A stretch of DNA of 64,000 nt from Bacillus sp. NEB1478 (GTDB lineage: Bacteria > Bacillota > Bacilli > Bacillales > Fictibacillaceae): the NCBI RefSeq assembly GCF_031582965.1, contig NZ_CP134049.1:3224001-3288000 (forward strand), read 5' to 3'. Under the pieces are notes generated by a model. That model ran no database searches, was not told where the DNA came from, and was given only the letters and a program-made list of their open reading frames with translations. The stretch's first letter is position 1. Every line of letters begins with the position of its first letter. Shown here piece after piece: positions 24,429 to 33,715 of this stretch. A program made the translations under genes and the position numbers.

Positions 24429-25730
24429 TCAGGAAACAACAGGCTCTGATTTCGTTTTTGCTGTCGATTGCTCTTTTTTCTCAAATGCTCTAAACATAAT
24501 GTAGTAGATTCCTGCACTCACCATAGCTAAAATAAACAGCACATAGAACGTATTGTGAAAGCCTATCCACATTGTTAACGGTATTGTAATTGGTGCTATC
24601 GTACGTCCGATTGAAAAACGAAGACCCGCAGCTGCAAAATATTGACCTCTCATATTCTCTGGCGCAAGTTTTGAAATAAAGCTTTCTTGAATACCCACTA
24701 CCATGAGTTCAGCTGTAGTAAAGATTACCATCGCGCCGAAAAGTACCCACATGATCGTAGTGCCTCCAAATACAAGCATCGATACACCGTACAACAAAGT
24801 AGATAAAATGAATACTCTGCCTTCATTGAAGCGGTTCATCCATTTTGCAATCCAAACCGTGCATAAGGCAACGAGCAATCCATTTAACGAAATCAGATAA
24901 CCAAATACTTTTTCACCAGTTAAAGAAAAATCCCAGTTCCCTAGAGAAAGCAAAGTCTGTTCAGGCACCTTTTCAGTCGTATAAACGGCAAGCAATAAGT
25001 CCATTTGCATAAAAGTTTGTGCAACTAGAATACCCGCTAATACAAAAAGCAAAAATAGCTTATCGCTTGCAATAACGCGATAATCCTTTAGCTGTGCCCA
25101 GACAGCTTCATGCCACTTCTTTTCTGTACCCACTTGCTCAAGAATCTCTTTTTTCACTGGTACGGTTTCTCGAATATACTTAGCCAATACAATTGCAAGG
25201 ACGATACTTACGAGTAAGCAGGCTAAAAGCAGTTCAAACCGGTAAGAGAAGAAGAAGATACTTCCCAATATAGGACCAAAAACAACAGAAATGTTAATGG
25301 AAGTATAAAACACTGCAAATACTTCGCTTCTATTCTTCTCTTCTACTACATCAGCAATCATCGCATGACTAGCCGGCCAGTAGAGAGAGCCGAACAATCC
25401 TAAAGCCGAAAAGGCGATAAAAGTTAAAACCGGTGAATCGAGCCAAGGAGAGTTTGCAAGTACAAAGAACACAAACGTTGCAGCCTGCCCCCATGCCGAT
25501 ATCACCATCATCTTTTTACGTCCGTACCTGTCTGCACAATAGCCGCCAACTAGGTTTGTGATAACTCCTACGATTTGTGAAAGAACAAGCAGAATACCTG
25601 CCGTTTCTTTTCCTAGCTCATCTGAAAAATAGATGGCCATAAACGGGAAGAACATCCAGAATAATAGATTTACAAAAAACTCTCCGATCAAACGGACTTT
25701 AATATTTGTATCCCAGTCTTTCCATTTCAT
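24429..25730 (-). CDS. MFS multidrug-type exporter
   Basis: The protein has about 433 residues, twelve hydrophobic segments and the MFS motif GYCADRYGRKKMM between helices 2 and 3. The pattern (acidic loops, IRLIGEFFVNLLFWMFFPFMAIYF in part) is that of drug-H+ antiporters of the MdtH/YttB kind. The ATG at 25730 follows AAAGAG at eight bases; GTG 25739 is possible. It is preceded by a terminator hairpin (25868-25921) and a 14-codon ORF (26012-26056), an arrangement typical of antibiotic-inducible attenuation. The substrate is unknown. Confidence 0.88.
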   Translation of the reverse strand: MKWKDWDTNIKVRLIGEFFVNLLFWMFFPFMAIYFSDELGKETAGILLVLSQIVGVITNLVGGYCADRYGRKKMMVISAWGQAATFVFFVLANSPWLDSPVLTFIAFSALGLFGSLYWPASHAMIADVVEEKNRSEVFAVFYTSINISVVFGPILGSIFFFSYRFELLLACLLVSIVLAIVLAKYIRETVPVKKEILEQVGTEKKWHEAVWAQLKDYRVIASDKLFLLFVLAGILVAQTFMQMDLLLAVYTTEKVPEQTLLSLGNWDFSLTGEKVFGYLISLNGLLVALCTVWIAKWMNRFNEGRVFILSTLLYGVSMLVFGGTTIMWVLFGAMVIFTTAELMVVGIQESFISKLAPENMRGQYFAAAGLRFSIGRTIAPITIPLTMWIGFHNTFYVLFILAMVSAGIYYIMFRAFEKKEQSTAKTKSEPVVS

Positions 25731-25867
25731 GCTGTCCACTCTTTTCTCTCATTTATTATTGATAAAAAAATTTTCATGTACCTTCTTATTGAGCCTATGG
25801 AATGAACATTGGGTTTTTGAAAACCATTTGTTAATTGCAACTGAGTTCCCTTGCTTATCAATTCACA

Positions 25868-25921
25868 AATAAAAAAGCCCATAGGTATGCACTCCAAACT
25901 TGCGCATACTACAGGCTTTTA
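25868..25921 (-). terminator. Attenuator-type terminator in the MFS exporter leader
   Basis: On the minus strand AAAAGCC...GTATGCGC pairs with GTGCATAC...GGGCTTTT, followed by TTTTTTATTTG. It lies between a tiny ORF and the exporter start (138 bases before it), not after a normal gene, so it probably controls read-through. Confidence 0.75.
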
Positions 25922-26011
25922 AAATAAAAGGCTGAGATGACACAAGGAAGATTGCTCAAAAGAAGGTAGAACGCATAACAAAACAAACCTATCCTAAAAA
26001 GGAGTTGGTAG

Positions 26012-26056
26012 TTATTTTGCTAAGTTGCCTGCCTTAATTTGAACAATGATTTCCAT
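26012..26056 (-). CDS. Putative 14-residue leader peptide of the MFS exporter
   Basis: The peptide MEIIVQIKAGNLAK is encoded behind a textbook ribosome binding site (AGGAGG, nine bases from the ATG). It is too short for a stand-alone protein and is followed by a terminator and the exporter gene, all on the minus strand. Stalling of ribosomes on such a peptide by an antibiotic would favour anti-termination; the antiterminator pairing was not resolved by eye. Confidence 0.55.
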   Translation of the reverse strand: MEIIVQIKAGNLAK

Positions 26057-26135
26057 GAGTCACTGCCTCCTGATTTGTTTTCTACATTTCCAAATTTACC
26101 ACAATTTGAAATTTTTCACAATTGTTTTGTTTCGA

Positions 26136-27095
26136 TTAATTTTTGGCAAATTCTGCATGAAAAAGAGGTTTGTACAATGATCTGTTTTCAAGTGCAAACT
26201 GCTTCTCAGTAAACTCACCTGGCTGTATTTTATCAAGTGCACGATCCATCATATTCATTCTTGCATCAAAATTATCAATCATATGAAGGATTTCTGCCTC
26301 CCTGATCAAAGGCTGTTTCGGGCTTCCCCATTCCGGTTTGCTATGATGACTTAGCACGAGATGCTGGAGAACTGTAACTTCTTCGCCTGCTATCTCCAGT
26401 TCATTGGCAGTCATACCGATTTCATTAACCATAATCGTAATATGACCAAGTAGCTTACCTTCCAATGTATATGAAGCCGCTACTGGCCCTGATAATTCAA
26501 TGACCTTACCAAGATCGTGCAAGATAATCCCTGAATAAAGCAAGTCAGTATCCAAAGAAGGATAAAGCTGACTGAATGACCGAGCCATATTTAGCATGGA
26601 AACCACGTGAAAAGCCAATCCTGATACAAATTCATGATGATTCTTAACAGCTGCCGGATATTCCAGAAACTCATTTTGATATTTCTTTAATAGATGTCTC
26701 GTAATTCGCTGGATATTTGGATTTTTCATCTCAAATATGTACTTAGTAATCGTCTCAACCATTTCCTCTTGAGTAAGTGGAGCCGTTTCAAGAAAATCAC
26801 TGATTTTCACACCATCAAGTTCCGTTGCAGGGCGGATCGCTTTAAGCTTCAGTTGCATTTTCCCTCTATAATTGCCCATCTCACCAGAGAGTTTTACGAT
26901 CTCTTGAGCAGCATACAGCCCCTCATCTTCAGGTGAACTATCCCATAATTTCGCTTCTACATCTCCTGTTTGATCTTGCAAGATCAAGGTTAGAAAAGGT
27001 TTCCCATTACTGGCAGTTCCTTTAACAGAGGATTTAACCAAAAAGAAACCGTCTACCATCTCTCCTACTTTATAAAAAGCAAGTCCTTTTTTCAT
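26136..27095 (-). CDS. yhaM: 3'-5' exoribonuclease YhaM
   Basis: YhaM degrades RNA and DNA from the 3' end, needing Mn or Co. The 319-residue protein has an N-terminal OB domain ([22 protein letters not shown]) and a C-terminal HD hydrolase with [30 protein letters not shown] and [12 protein letters not shown]. The start [12 protein letters not shown] at 27095 follows GGCGGGGTGG and matches the known N-terminus. It normally follows yhaN directly; here cssRS lie between. Confidence 0.94.
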   Translation of the reverse strand: MKKGLAFYKVGEMVDGFFLVKSSVKGTASNGKPFLTLILQDQTGDVEAKLWDSSPEDEGLYAAQEIVKLSGEMGNYRGKMQLKLKAIRPATELDGVKISDFLETAPLTQEEMVETITKYIFEMKNPNIQRITRHLLKKYQNEFLEYPAAVKNHHEFVSGLAFHVVSMLNMARSFSQLYPSLDTDLLYSGIILHDLGKVIELSGPVAASYTLEGKLLGHITIMVNEIGMTANELEIAGEEVTVLQHLVLSHHSKPEWGSPKQPLIREAEILHMIDNFDARMNMMDRALDKIQPGEFTEKQFALENRSLYKPLFHAEFAKN

Positions 27096-27170
27096 TGTTC
27101 CACCCCGCCTTTCTTTGTTTAAGTATATCATAACGATTTATTGATTCATGCACGAAAAGACTGGCTGATA

Positions 27171-27208
27171 CGCAAATAATGAGCGGCGGGGATTATCCAC
27201 TACCGCTC
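27171..27208 (-). terminator. Weak terminator after cssS
   Basis: GAGCGG (27181-27186) and CCGCTC (27203-27208) can pair; the minus-strand tail ATTATTTGCG is only moderately T-rich. Confidence 0.5.
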
Positions 27209-27214
27209 TCAGGA

Positions 27215-28588
27215 TCAAAACTCTGAATCATTTGAAGGATTGTCTCTAGGCGGAAGTTTAATCTGAAAGGCAACACCATCATTTATGTTCACCGCAGTTA
27301 CTTTTCCTCCGTGAAGCTCAGCAATTCGTTTTACAATAGCAAGTCCAAGACCGAACTGTCCTTTATTTCCTTTTCTAAACGGCTGGAAAATCTCTTCACC
27401 CTTTACCTCAGTAAGCTGTTCACCATCATTATATACCTCTATGATGAATGAGCTTCCTTTATGATAAGCAGAAAGACGAATGGTCTTTTGCGCATAGCGC
27501 AATGCATTCTGGACCAGGTTATCCATCAGGATGCTCCATTGCTCTTCATCACCATGAATCATATAGTGGCTGCCGGTAATTTCAAAGTGAATATCTTCCC
27601 GTTGATACATGAAACGCTCCACGATTTCTTCTGCTAGATTGCCGAATCTAAAATCTTCTTTCGTTATCAAATCTAGTTTCATTGCATCTAGTTTCGTATA
27701 ATACAGCATATTCTGAACGCGCTTTTCCATCCGCCGCGTTTCGTTTAAGATCACGTCCATCATATCTTCGGTTGTTTCCTTAGGCATAATACCATCTTTA
27801 ACAGACTGGGCATAACTTTTAATCGTCATGATCGGTGTTTTCAGCTCATGTGAAGCGTGCTGAATGAATGTTTTTTGAGCGTAATCATGTCTTAAGAGAT
27901 TTTGCCTCATATCTTCAAATTGCTTCGAAAGAATATAGAACTCATCATCACCGTTCCAGTAAAAAGGCTCTTGCCAATTCCGCTTAGCAATTTGCTCAAA
28001 ACGTTTACCTAAGATCGAAAGCGGTGAACGAAGATACCTGGCAAGCCAAATGGCAGGTATAATGGAAAAAATACCTGTTATGATCAAAATAATAACGAGC
28101 CTGATCCAAAGACGGTTAACCATCTGATCTCTATATGTATCCCACATATAAGAGATCAAAAATCCGCTCTGTCCCTGTTCGTTCTTAACTTTAGAAATCT
28201 CGTAAAAGAGTGTTGCATCCTCATAGTTCAGCTCGTACCTCGCTTGAACCTTTTTTTGCTTAAATGCCTTCTCTGCCATTTCATCTAATACATTATCTTC
28301 AGGGACAGCCCCTCGGAGATCTTGGTATTGATTAGAAATTATAAAATGTCCTACTGAACGGGCTGCGTTTCTTCTCGCAATAAACTCGCTCGGTGACTCC
28401 TTCTTTTTAGGTATTTCCCTTTCGTCAAAAATGAATTTCTCTTGTTCATTCTCAATGATACGGTACGTTTCTTCTGTCAGTGTGTCTTTGATCGAAAGAG
28501 GATAAATAATAGCTGTCGTAAGTCCGATCGTAAACAGCAGCAAGACAAAAGATAGCCATATTCGCTGTGTAAGATTCAGACGGATCAT
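27215..28588 (-). CDS. cssS: Sensor histidine kinase, CssS-like
   Basis: The 457-residue kinase has two membrane helices (about 10-30 and 160-182) around an extracytoplasmic domain, then HAMP (IPAIWLARYLRSPLSI), HisKA with FIQHASHELKTP and HATPase_c with GLGLAIVKRI. The segment around the second helix and HAMP resembles B. subtilis CssS, which senses misfolded secreted protein and induces HtrA-type proteases. It overlaps cssR by four bases. The assignment rests mainly on the regulator and on remembered sequence, so the exact signal is inferred. Confidence 0.75.
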   Translation of the reverse strand: MIRLNLTQRIWLSFVLLLFTIGLTTAIIYPLSIKDTLTEETYRIIENEQEKFIFDEREIPKKKESPSEFIARRNAARSVGHFIISNQYQDLRGAVPEDNVLDEMAEKAFKQKKVQARYELNYEDATLFYEISKVKNEQGQSGFLISYMWDTYRDQMVNRLWIRLVIILIITGIFSIIPAIWLARYLRSPLSILGKRFEQIAKRNWQEPFYWNGDDEFYILSKQFEDMRQNLLRHDYAQKTFIQHASHELKTPIMTIKSYAQSVKDGIMPKETTEDMMDVILNETRRMEKRVQNMLYYTKLDAMKLDLITKEDFRFGNLAEEIVERFMYQREDIHFEITGSHYMIHGDEEQWSILMDNLVQNALRYAQKTIRLSAYHKGSSFIIEVYNDGEQLTEVKGEEIFQPFRKGNKGQFGLGLAIVKRIAELHGGKVTAVNINDGVAFQIKLPPRDNPSNDSEF

Positions 28589-29262
28589 GATGGAATGATC
28601 CTGTAACCTGAACCGTATACCGTTTCTAGATTAAGGCGCGGCATCTTTTTTCGTACGCGGCGGATGACATCATCAACAGCACGCTCTGAACCGAAGTAAT
28701 CCGTTCCCCATACCGCTTCTAATATCTCTTCCCTTTTTCTCGCTTTTCCTTTGTTTTCAATCAAATAGAGAAGGACATCCAATTCTTTTCCCGTTAAATT
28801 TATCAGTTCATCGTCACGTGTGATTTTTCTTGAAATCGGATCAAGCGTATAACCCGTGATTTCAATGATTTGAGGAATCCGGTTACCTGTTTCGTATACT
28901 CTCGTTAAAAGTTTTTTGACCCGGATCACAAGTTCTCGGGGCATAAAAGGTTTGGCCAGATAATCATCACTCCCTAGCTCAAGGCCGACGATACGATCAA
29001 GGTCTTGATCTCGAGCTGAAATGAAAATGACAGGAGTATCTGACTTTTGCTTGATTTTCTTAATAATTTCATAGCCGTCCATTCCTGGCAGCATAATGTC
29101 TAAAATCCATAGATGCGGAGGTGAAGCTTCTAGATTTAATAGTGCTTCTTCCCCATTTTGAAACAATGTGACATCCCAGCCCTCTTTTTCCATATAAGCT
29201 TTTAACACTTGAGCAAGATCTTTTTCATCTTCTACTAAATAAATGGAATATTCATTTGACAT
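28585..29262 (-). CDS. cssR: Response regulator, CssR-like (OmpR family)
   Basis: The 225-residue regulator has a receiver domain (acidic ED at 12-13, phospho-Asp in LWILDIMLPGMDGYEII, Lys in DDYLAKPF) and a C-terminal winged helix (EAVWGTDYFGSERAVDDVIRRVRKKMP in part). The runs HLWILDIMLP, PVIFISARD and DYFGSERAVDD closely resemble CssR of the B. subtilis secretion stress system. It starts 23 bases after yhaN, so yhaO-yhaN-cssR-cssS may be one operon. Confidence 0.8.
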   Translation of the reverse strand: MSNEYSIYLVEDEKDLAQVLKAYMEKEGWDVTLFQNGEEALLNLEASPPHLWILDIMLPGMDGYEIIKKIKQKSDTPVIFISARDQDLDRIVGLELGSDDYLAKPFMPRELVIRVKKLLTRVYETGNRIPQIIEITGYTLDPISRKITRDDELINLTGKELDVLLYLIENKGKARKREEILEAVWGTDYFGSERAVDDVIRRVRKKMPRLNLETVYGSGYRIIPS

Positions 29263-29285
29263 AAGCTTATCTGCACTCTCCTTTG

Positions 29286-32153
29286 TTACTTTTCAGCAAG
29301 TATCGAATGGCTTGGCCAATGAATAAGCGGAACAGACGGGACGATGGAATGAAGATGAGCGTGACAAGTAAAAAACAAAATCTGCCGATCATGTGCGGCA
29401 TCGCCGATAAGAGACATAGTCCGCCTCGTTCTTTTCTCGTCAAAATTCACCGCAATGTCATCCATAAAAATAGGGAATCCAGCCGGTCCTGCATTCATTG
29501 CAACTGCCAGTCTGATGGCTAAATAAACTTGCTCTGCCGTTCCTCTGCTTAATTCGCCTGGAGAGAATCGGGTACCATCAGATTTGACCAGCAGCATTTC
29601 GTTTGATGAGGTAAAGATAATAGATTTGTATTCACCTTCTGTAATTTTACTGAAGTATACGCTTGAAGTCTCCAGCACTGCCGGCAGTTTCGTTTTTTGA
29701 TAATGCTCTTTTACAACTTGCAGAGCATGCTGTGCTAAACGATAACCTGCCCACTTTTTAACAAGCTGATTCCACTCTTCTTTCAATAGCTCATATCTAT
29801 GAAGATGCTCGGAATAGCTGCCGTCATCGAGAAGTTTTTTCATTTCCCAATCAAGTTTAGCCCTTTCTTCTGTGGCAGTTTTATAGGCATTCTTCCATTG
29901 TTCTTCTTTTCCTTCAAGAGACTTCATTAATTGAAGGGTTTCCTCATATTGACTCGTAATCTGTCCAGCCATCGACTCTATACCATTATCTGATATTCCC
30001 AGAGATCGTAGTTGATTATGTGTCATTTCCCATTCTTTAGTGGTTTCAAAGAAAGATTTTACTTCCTCTCCTTTTAAATAAAAGTCCTTTTCGCTCTTTA
30101 CGCAGGATTCTTTCCACAGAAGACCAATTTGATCCTTAATATGCTCGCTCTTTTTTGACAAAGCTTCTTTACGCTGAACAAGCTCATTCTGATTCTTTTC
30201 CAAATGCTCTATTTCAGTCATTTTTTTCAGCTGTTCTTGCAAGGAATCATTTAATTCCTGAACTGCATCTTTTATGTCAGCTTTTGGTTCTATTCGAAAG
30301 TCCGATAATAATTGTACAACGGCATCCTCAAAAACTGATGATGAAGTAGCAGCGTCACTTACTTGCTGGGTAATTTTTTCTTTTTGCCTCATCAGTTCTT
30401 TCAATTTATATAAATGTTCGACATACCCGTTTACTAAAAGCTTATCTATATCTCCTGTGAATCCATGCTTATCCGCCCATGTTACCGTTTCATCATAGAT
30501 ACGCGCTTCCTCCAGCTCAAGAAAATCCAGCTGCTTAGCAAGCTGCAAGTACAACTTATTAGCGTGAGAGAGTTCTGCCGATAACTGAATCCATTGATTC
30601 CTGTTTACTTCGTCTTCCAAATACTTTTGATTTGATTGAAAAGTTCTCCCCGGATCTGATTTTTCATTTCTTGATAAATATAATGTAATACCTATCGCCG
30701 TGAATAATAGAAGAACACCGCAAGACAACACAAACGTATTGGGTGACGTCCAGCCAGACCAAATCAATAAAACGGCTGAAATAATAGGAAGAATTGCTGC
30801 CCATAACGGAAAAACGGTTCTTTGTTTTTGGTTCTTTTCTTGTTCATATCTTTTATACTCTTCTTCTGGTAAAAGAATTTGCTTTAGTTCGGCTTCCTCT
30901 TTTTCCAATTCTTCCAGTTTTACTCTAGAGTCTTCTAAGTCTTCTTCCAATCTTCTCTTTTTCTCTTGAACGTTTTGCATTTGCTTTAACATTTGCTCAT
31001 GATCATTTAACGAAGACAATGTTAACGCCAATTGCTGCAGCTCATTCGAACGCCATGTTTCACCTATTGCTTCAGTAATTCCGAGTTCTTCATTTTCTAT
31101 GTGTGAAAGAGAGCGATCAAACTCCACCAACTGCTTTTGCAAATGCTCATATTCTGGGAGTTTATTAAACAACTGTTTAATTTCTTTCTGGTTCTGAATC
31201 AATTTATCACTGATACTTAAGGCATCTTTTTCTTTTTCTATAGACAATAGACGCTCATCTATATAGCTCAGCTCTCCATTCAATCCCAATAATTGTTCTT
31301 GGCATTGCTCATATCGGTGGATTCCGTTTTCGGGAAAGAACATCTGATCAGCATCAAATGTTTTTAATTGAAGCTTTAATTGCTTATATTTTTCCAAAAC
31401 AGGCTGTAGTTCAAACAAGCGTTTAAATGATCCAAGTTCCTTTTGAAACCCGCTTAATTCAACCGCTATTTGTTTCAATTCTTTTTCTAATTGTTCCTTT
31501 TTTTCATTAAGGATCTGGTAGTTTTCATTTTTTCTCCGATGTTCATGCAGCGTTTGTTCGATCGTTTTTAATTGTTCCATTTTTTCATTGATAACTGGTT
31601 TTTTACCGGCTTTTTTAAATAGTTCACCTTGCTTTTTTTCAAATGTCTGTTCAATTTCAAGAAGATCACGGTCTCCTGAAATTGCGGTGCTCATTAAAAA
31701 ATTCCCCAGTTCTTCAGAAGTTAATTTATCCAGCTTTTGCAAACCATCCAGCCCAAAACAATAAGCACCTTCGAACAACGTTTGATCCATTCCATCTAAC
31801 AGAACTGTTAAAAAGGCTTCTTCTTTCTGCTGCCCTGTTTCATCATAAATCGAAATATCGCCTGAAACTTTTGCACCCTCAATTCTTTCAATCGTCCATC
31901 TTCCTAAACTGGCATGTTCAACCGTTATCTTCCCGCCTAAACGATTTCCGTTTTTAGGTTCGTATCGTTTTTTTGATTGATTCCTTGATGGAAAACCGAA
32001 AAGCATACATTTCATAAAATCCATCAGCGTTGTTTTGCCAGCTTCGTTTTCGCCAAATAAAAGCTGTAAGTTTGACGGTTCAAGGTTAAGTTTGCAATCT
32101 TGCAAAACTCCAAAGTGGTAAATATGTACGGATAATACTTTCATTTCTCTCAC
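29286..32153 (-). CDS. yhaN: SbcC/Rad50-like AAA ATPase YhaN
   Basis: The 955-residue protein has an N-terminal ATP-binding head (Walker A FGENEAGKTT, about 34-43), long coiled coils, a hydrophobic hairpin near the middle (WAAILPIISAVLLIWSG and VLSCGVLLLFTAIGITLYL, about 458-500), more coiled coil, and a C-terminal head with signature SPGELSRGTAEQVYLAIRLAV and Walker B PIFMDDIAVNFD. It pairs with the YhaO nuclease, overlapping by four bases, as a Rad50/Mre11-like module. The membrane hairpin within the coil suggests membrane attachment. Confidence 0.9.
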   Translation of the reverse strand: MREMKVLSVHIYHFGVLQDCKLNLEPSNLQLLFGENEAGKTTLMDFMKCMLFGFPSRNQSKKRYEPKNGNRLGGKITVEHASLGRWTIERIEGAKVSGDISIYDETGQQKEEAFLTVLLDGMDQTLFEGAYCFGLDGLQKLDKLTSEELGNFLMSTAISGDRDLLEIEQTFEKKQGELFKKAGKKPVINEKMEQLKTIEQTLHEHRRKNENYQILNEKKEQLEKELKQIAVELSGFQKELGSFKRLFELQPVLEKYKQLKLQLKTFDADQMFFPENGIHRYEQCQEQLLGLNGELSYIDERLLSIEKEKDALSISDKLIQNQKEIKQLFNKLPEYEHLQKQLVEFDRSLSHIENEELGITEAIGETWRSNELQQLALTLSSLNDHEQMLKQMQNVQEKKRRLEEDLEDSRVKLEELEKEEAELKQILLPEEEYKRYEQEKNQKQRTVFPLWAAILPIISAVLLIWSGWTSPNTFVLSCGVLLLFTAIGITLYLSRNEKSDPGRTFQSNQKYLEDEVNRNQWIQLSAELSHANKLYLQLAKQLDFLELEEARIYDETVTWADKHGFTGDIDKLLVNGYVEHLYKLKELMRQKEKITQQVSDAATSSSVFEDAVVQLLSDFRIEPKADIKDAVQELNDSLQEQLKKMTEIEHLEKNQNELVQRKEALSKKSEHIKDQIGLLWKESCVKSEKDFYLKGEEVKSFFETTKEWEMTHNQLRSLGISDNGIESMAGQITSQYEETLQLMKSLEGKEEQWKNAYKTATEERAKLDWEMKKLLDDGSYSEHLHRYELLKEEWNQLVKKWAGYRLAQHALQVVKEHYQKTKLPAVLETSSVYFSKITEGEYKSIIFTSSNEMLLVKSDGTRFSPGELSRGTAEQVYLAIRLAVAMNAGPAGFPIFMDDIAVNFDEKRTRRTMSLIGDAAHDRQILFFTCHAHLHSIVPSVPLIHWPSHSILAEK

Positions 32154-33367
32154 CTGCCATTGTAGAGTTCAGATAAAATAAGCTGTTCTGCCTGTTTTCT
32201 CACCATTTCCCAATCTTCTTCTGCTAATGAAACATAGCGTCTTGCCGTCTTATGCGATGTTAGTTCGGACAGCGCCTTTTCAAGCTCTGTTTCGTCTCCT
32301 AAAACGTCCATTAAATCATGATAGAATCCTGATTGTTTAATAGTCCCTTCTCCCGTTACATATGGAACTGTTTCATTTTTAACAGAAACAACGTACACAA
32401 AAGAAGAATCTGCATTTTCTTCTCTTAATATTTCTTCAAGTTCTTCTAAAAAAGACCCATCTAAAAGCTGTTCATATAGCGGGGCTGCTCCCGTAAGCTT
32501 TAAATTTAGAAATACACCTTTGTTTGCTGCACGATAGCTTTCTTTTATAGTTTCACAATATGTGATCACTTCTTGATGACGTTCAAATTCATGCACATCA
32601 ACGATTTCTTCATGCCATTCAATATCTGATGTTGCAATGAACCGGCTGTCTGTTTCGTTACCGTTCAGCGTGACGATATATCCGCCTTTTTCACCTGTCT
32701 CACCGCTATGTCTTCCTTGAATGTTTCCCGAATAACGGACAGGGGGCTCGTGATACAGATCCATTTTTTTATGTATGTGGCCAAGCGCCCAATAGTCATA
32801 TCCTTTTTTCAATAGCTCAGATAATAGAAAAGGAGCGTAACGGCTATGTCCGCTATATCCGTATGCTTGTCCGTGCAAAACACCTATATGGTACAACTCA
32901 TCTTTCTTTTCTGGATAAAGCGTTGTTCGATTATCTGTTATAGCTGTTGTTTCATAACTAAATCCATGAATGCAAGCTAATTTCTTTTCCTCTTTCTCAT
33001 AGAAATAGGTTTCAATCGTGCTGCCGCTGAAAAAATGAACATTGCTCGGCCAATCCAGCGTGACCCACTGACCATCGAGCGGATCGTGATTTCCATGGCA
33101 AGCGTATACTTGTATTTGGTGGGATTGCAGTCTTTGAAAACAGCTCTTCAAAAAGGATTGCGCTTTCAAACTGCGCTGGCTGCTATCAAAAAGATCTCCT
33201 GCAATAATGACGAAATCTACTTTTTCAGCAATCGCAATATCAATAAGTCTTTTAAAAGATAAAAACGTACTTTCAAACAACCGTTTAAAAAACTCATCCG
33301 GCAAGGTAGATAATCCTTTAAACGGACTGTCCAAATGCAGGTCTGCACAATGTAAAAATTTAATCAT
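32150..33367 (-). CDS. yhaO: SbcD/Mre11-like metallophosphoesterase YhaO
   Basis: The 405-residue calcineurin-like phosphoesterase has metal-binding motifs HCADLHLDSPF, IIAGDLFDSS, ACHGNHDPLDG, GVLHGQ and ALGHIHKK. It is the nuclease partner of the YhaN ATPase and is probably active in DNA end processing. The ATG at 33367 follows GAGGATGAG; a GTG at 33373 in frame is the alternative. Confidence 0.92.
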   Translation of the reverse strand: MIKFLHCADLHLDSPFKGLSTLPDEFFKRLFESTFLSFKRLIDIAIAEKVDFVIIAGDLFDSSQRSLKAQSFLKSCFQRLQSHQIQVYACHGNHDPLDGQWVTLDWPSNVHFFSGSTIETYFYEKEEKKLACIHGFSYETTAITDNRTTLYPEKKDELYHIGVLHGQAYGYSGHSRYAPFLLSELLKKGYDYWALGHIHKKMDLYHEPPVRYSGNIQGRHSGETGEKGGYIVTLNGNETDSRFIATSDIEWHEEIVDVHEFERHQEVITYCETIKESYRAANKGVFLNLKLTGAAPLYEQLLDGSFLEELEEILREENADSSFVYVVSVKNETVPYVTGEGTIKQSGFYHDLMDVLGDETELEKALSELTSHKTARRYVSLAEEDWEMVRKQAEQLILSELYNGR

Positions 33368-33575
33368 TTTCACTCATCCTCTTTTTCTACCATTCTTCCC
33401 TTCATTTTATCATATATACGAAAGCACGTTCGTAAAAAACAACATCGTTTCCTCAATAAAAGACTTTAAAAAAAGGTCCGGTGGATTCTGGAATATCTAG
33501 TTTGCACCTTGTTGAATCAACACGAATAACGTCAACTCGTTGTTAAATGTAATATTACTTGGTACCCATCAACCC

Positions 33576-33606
33576 AAAAAAAAGAGGCTTGGCTGCCGCC
33601 AAGCTT
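33576..33606 (-). terminator. Intrinsic terminator after yhaP
   Basis: AGGCTTGGC and GCCAAGCTT (33586-33606) form the stem, followed by Ts on the minus strand. The rest of the spacer 33374-33715 contains no gene and no regulatory site that I can support. Confidence 0.8.
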
Positions 33607-33715
33607 CCCACTTTTGTTCAATTTCGTAAAGATTCCACTCCGTTTGGATGTTTTTTTCGAAAATGCCCAAGGGGTTATTATCGGTTGCTGTCTGCTGTGA
33701 TTTGTCCCCTTTTAC

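Noticed and set aside
30700..30969. Plus-strand ORFs inside yhaN and other long minus-strand genes
   Set aside because: Shadows of coding sequence in antisense frames; no ribosome binding sites or recognisable proteins.
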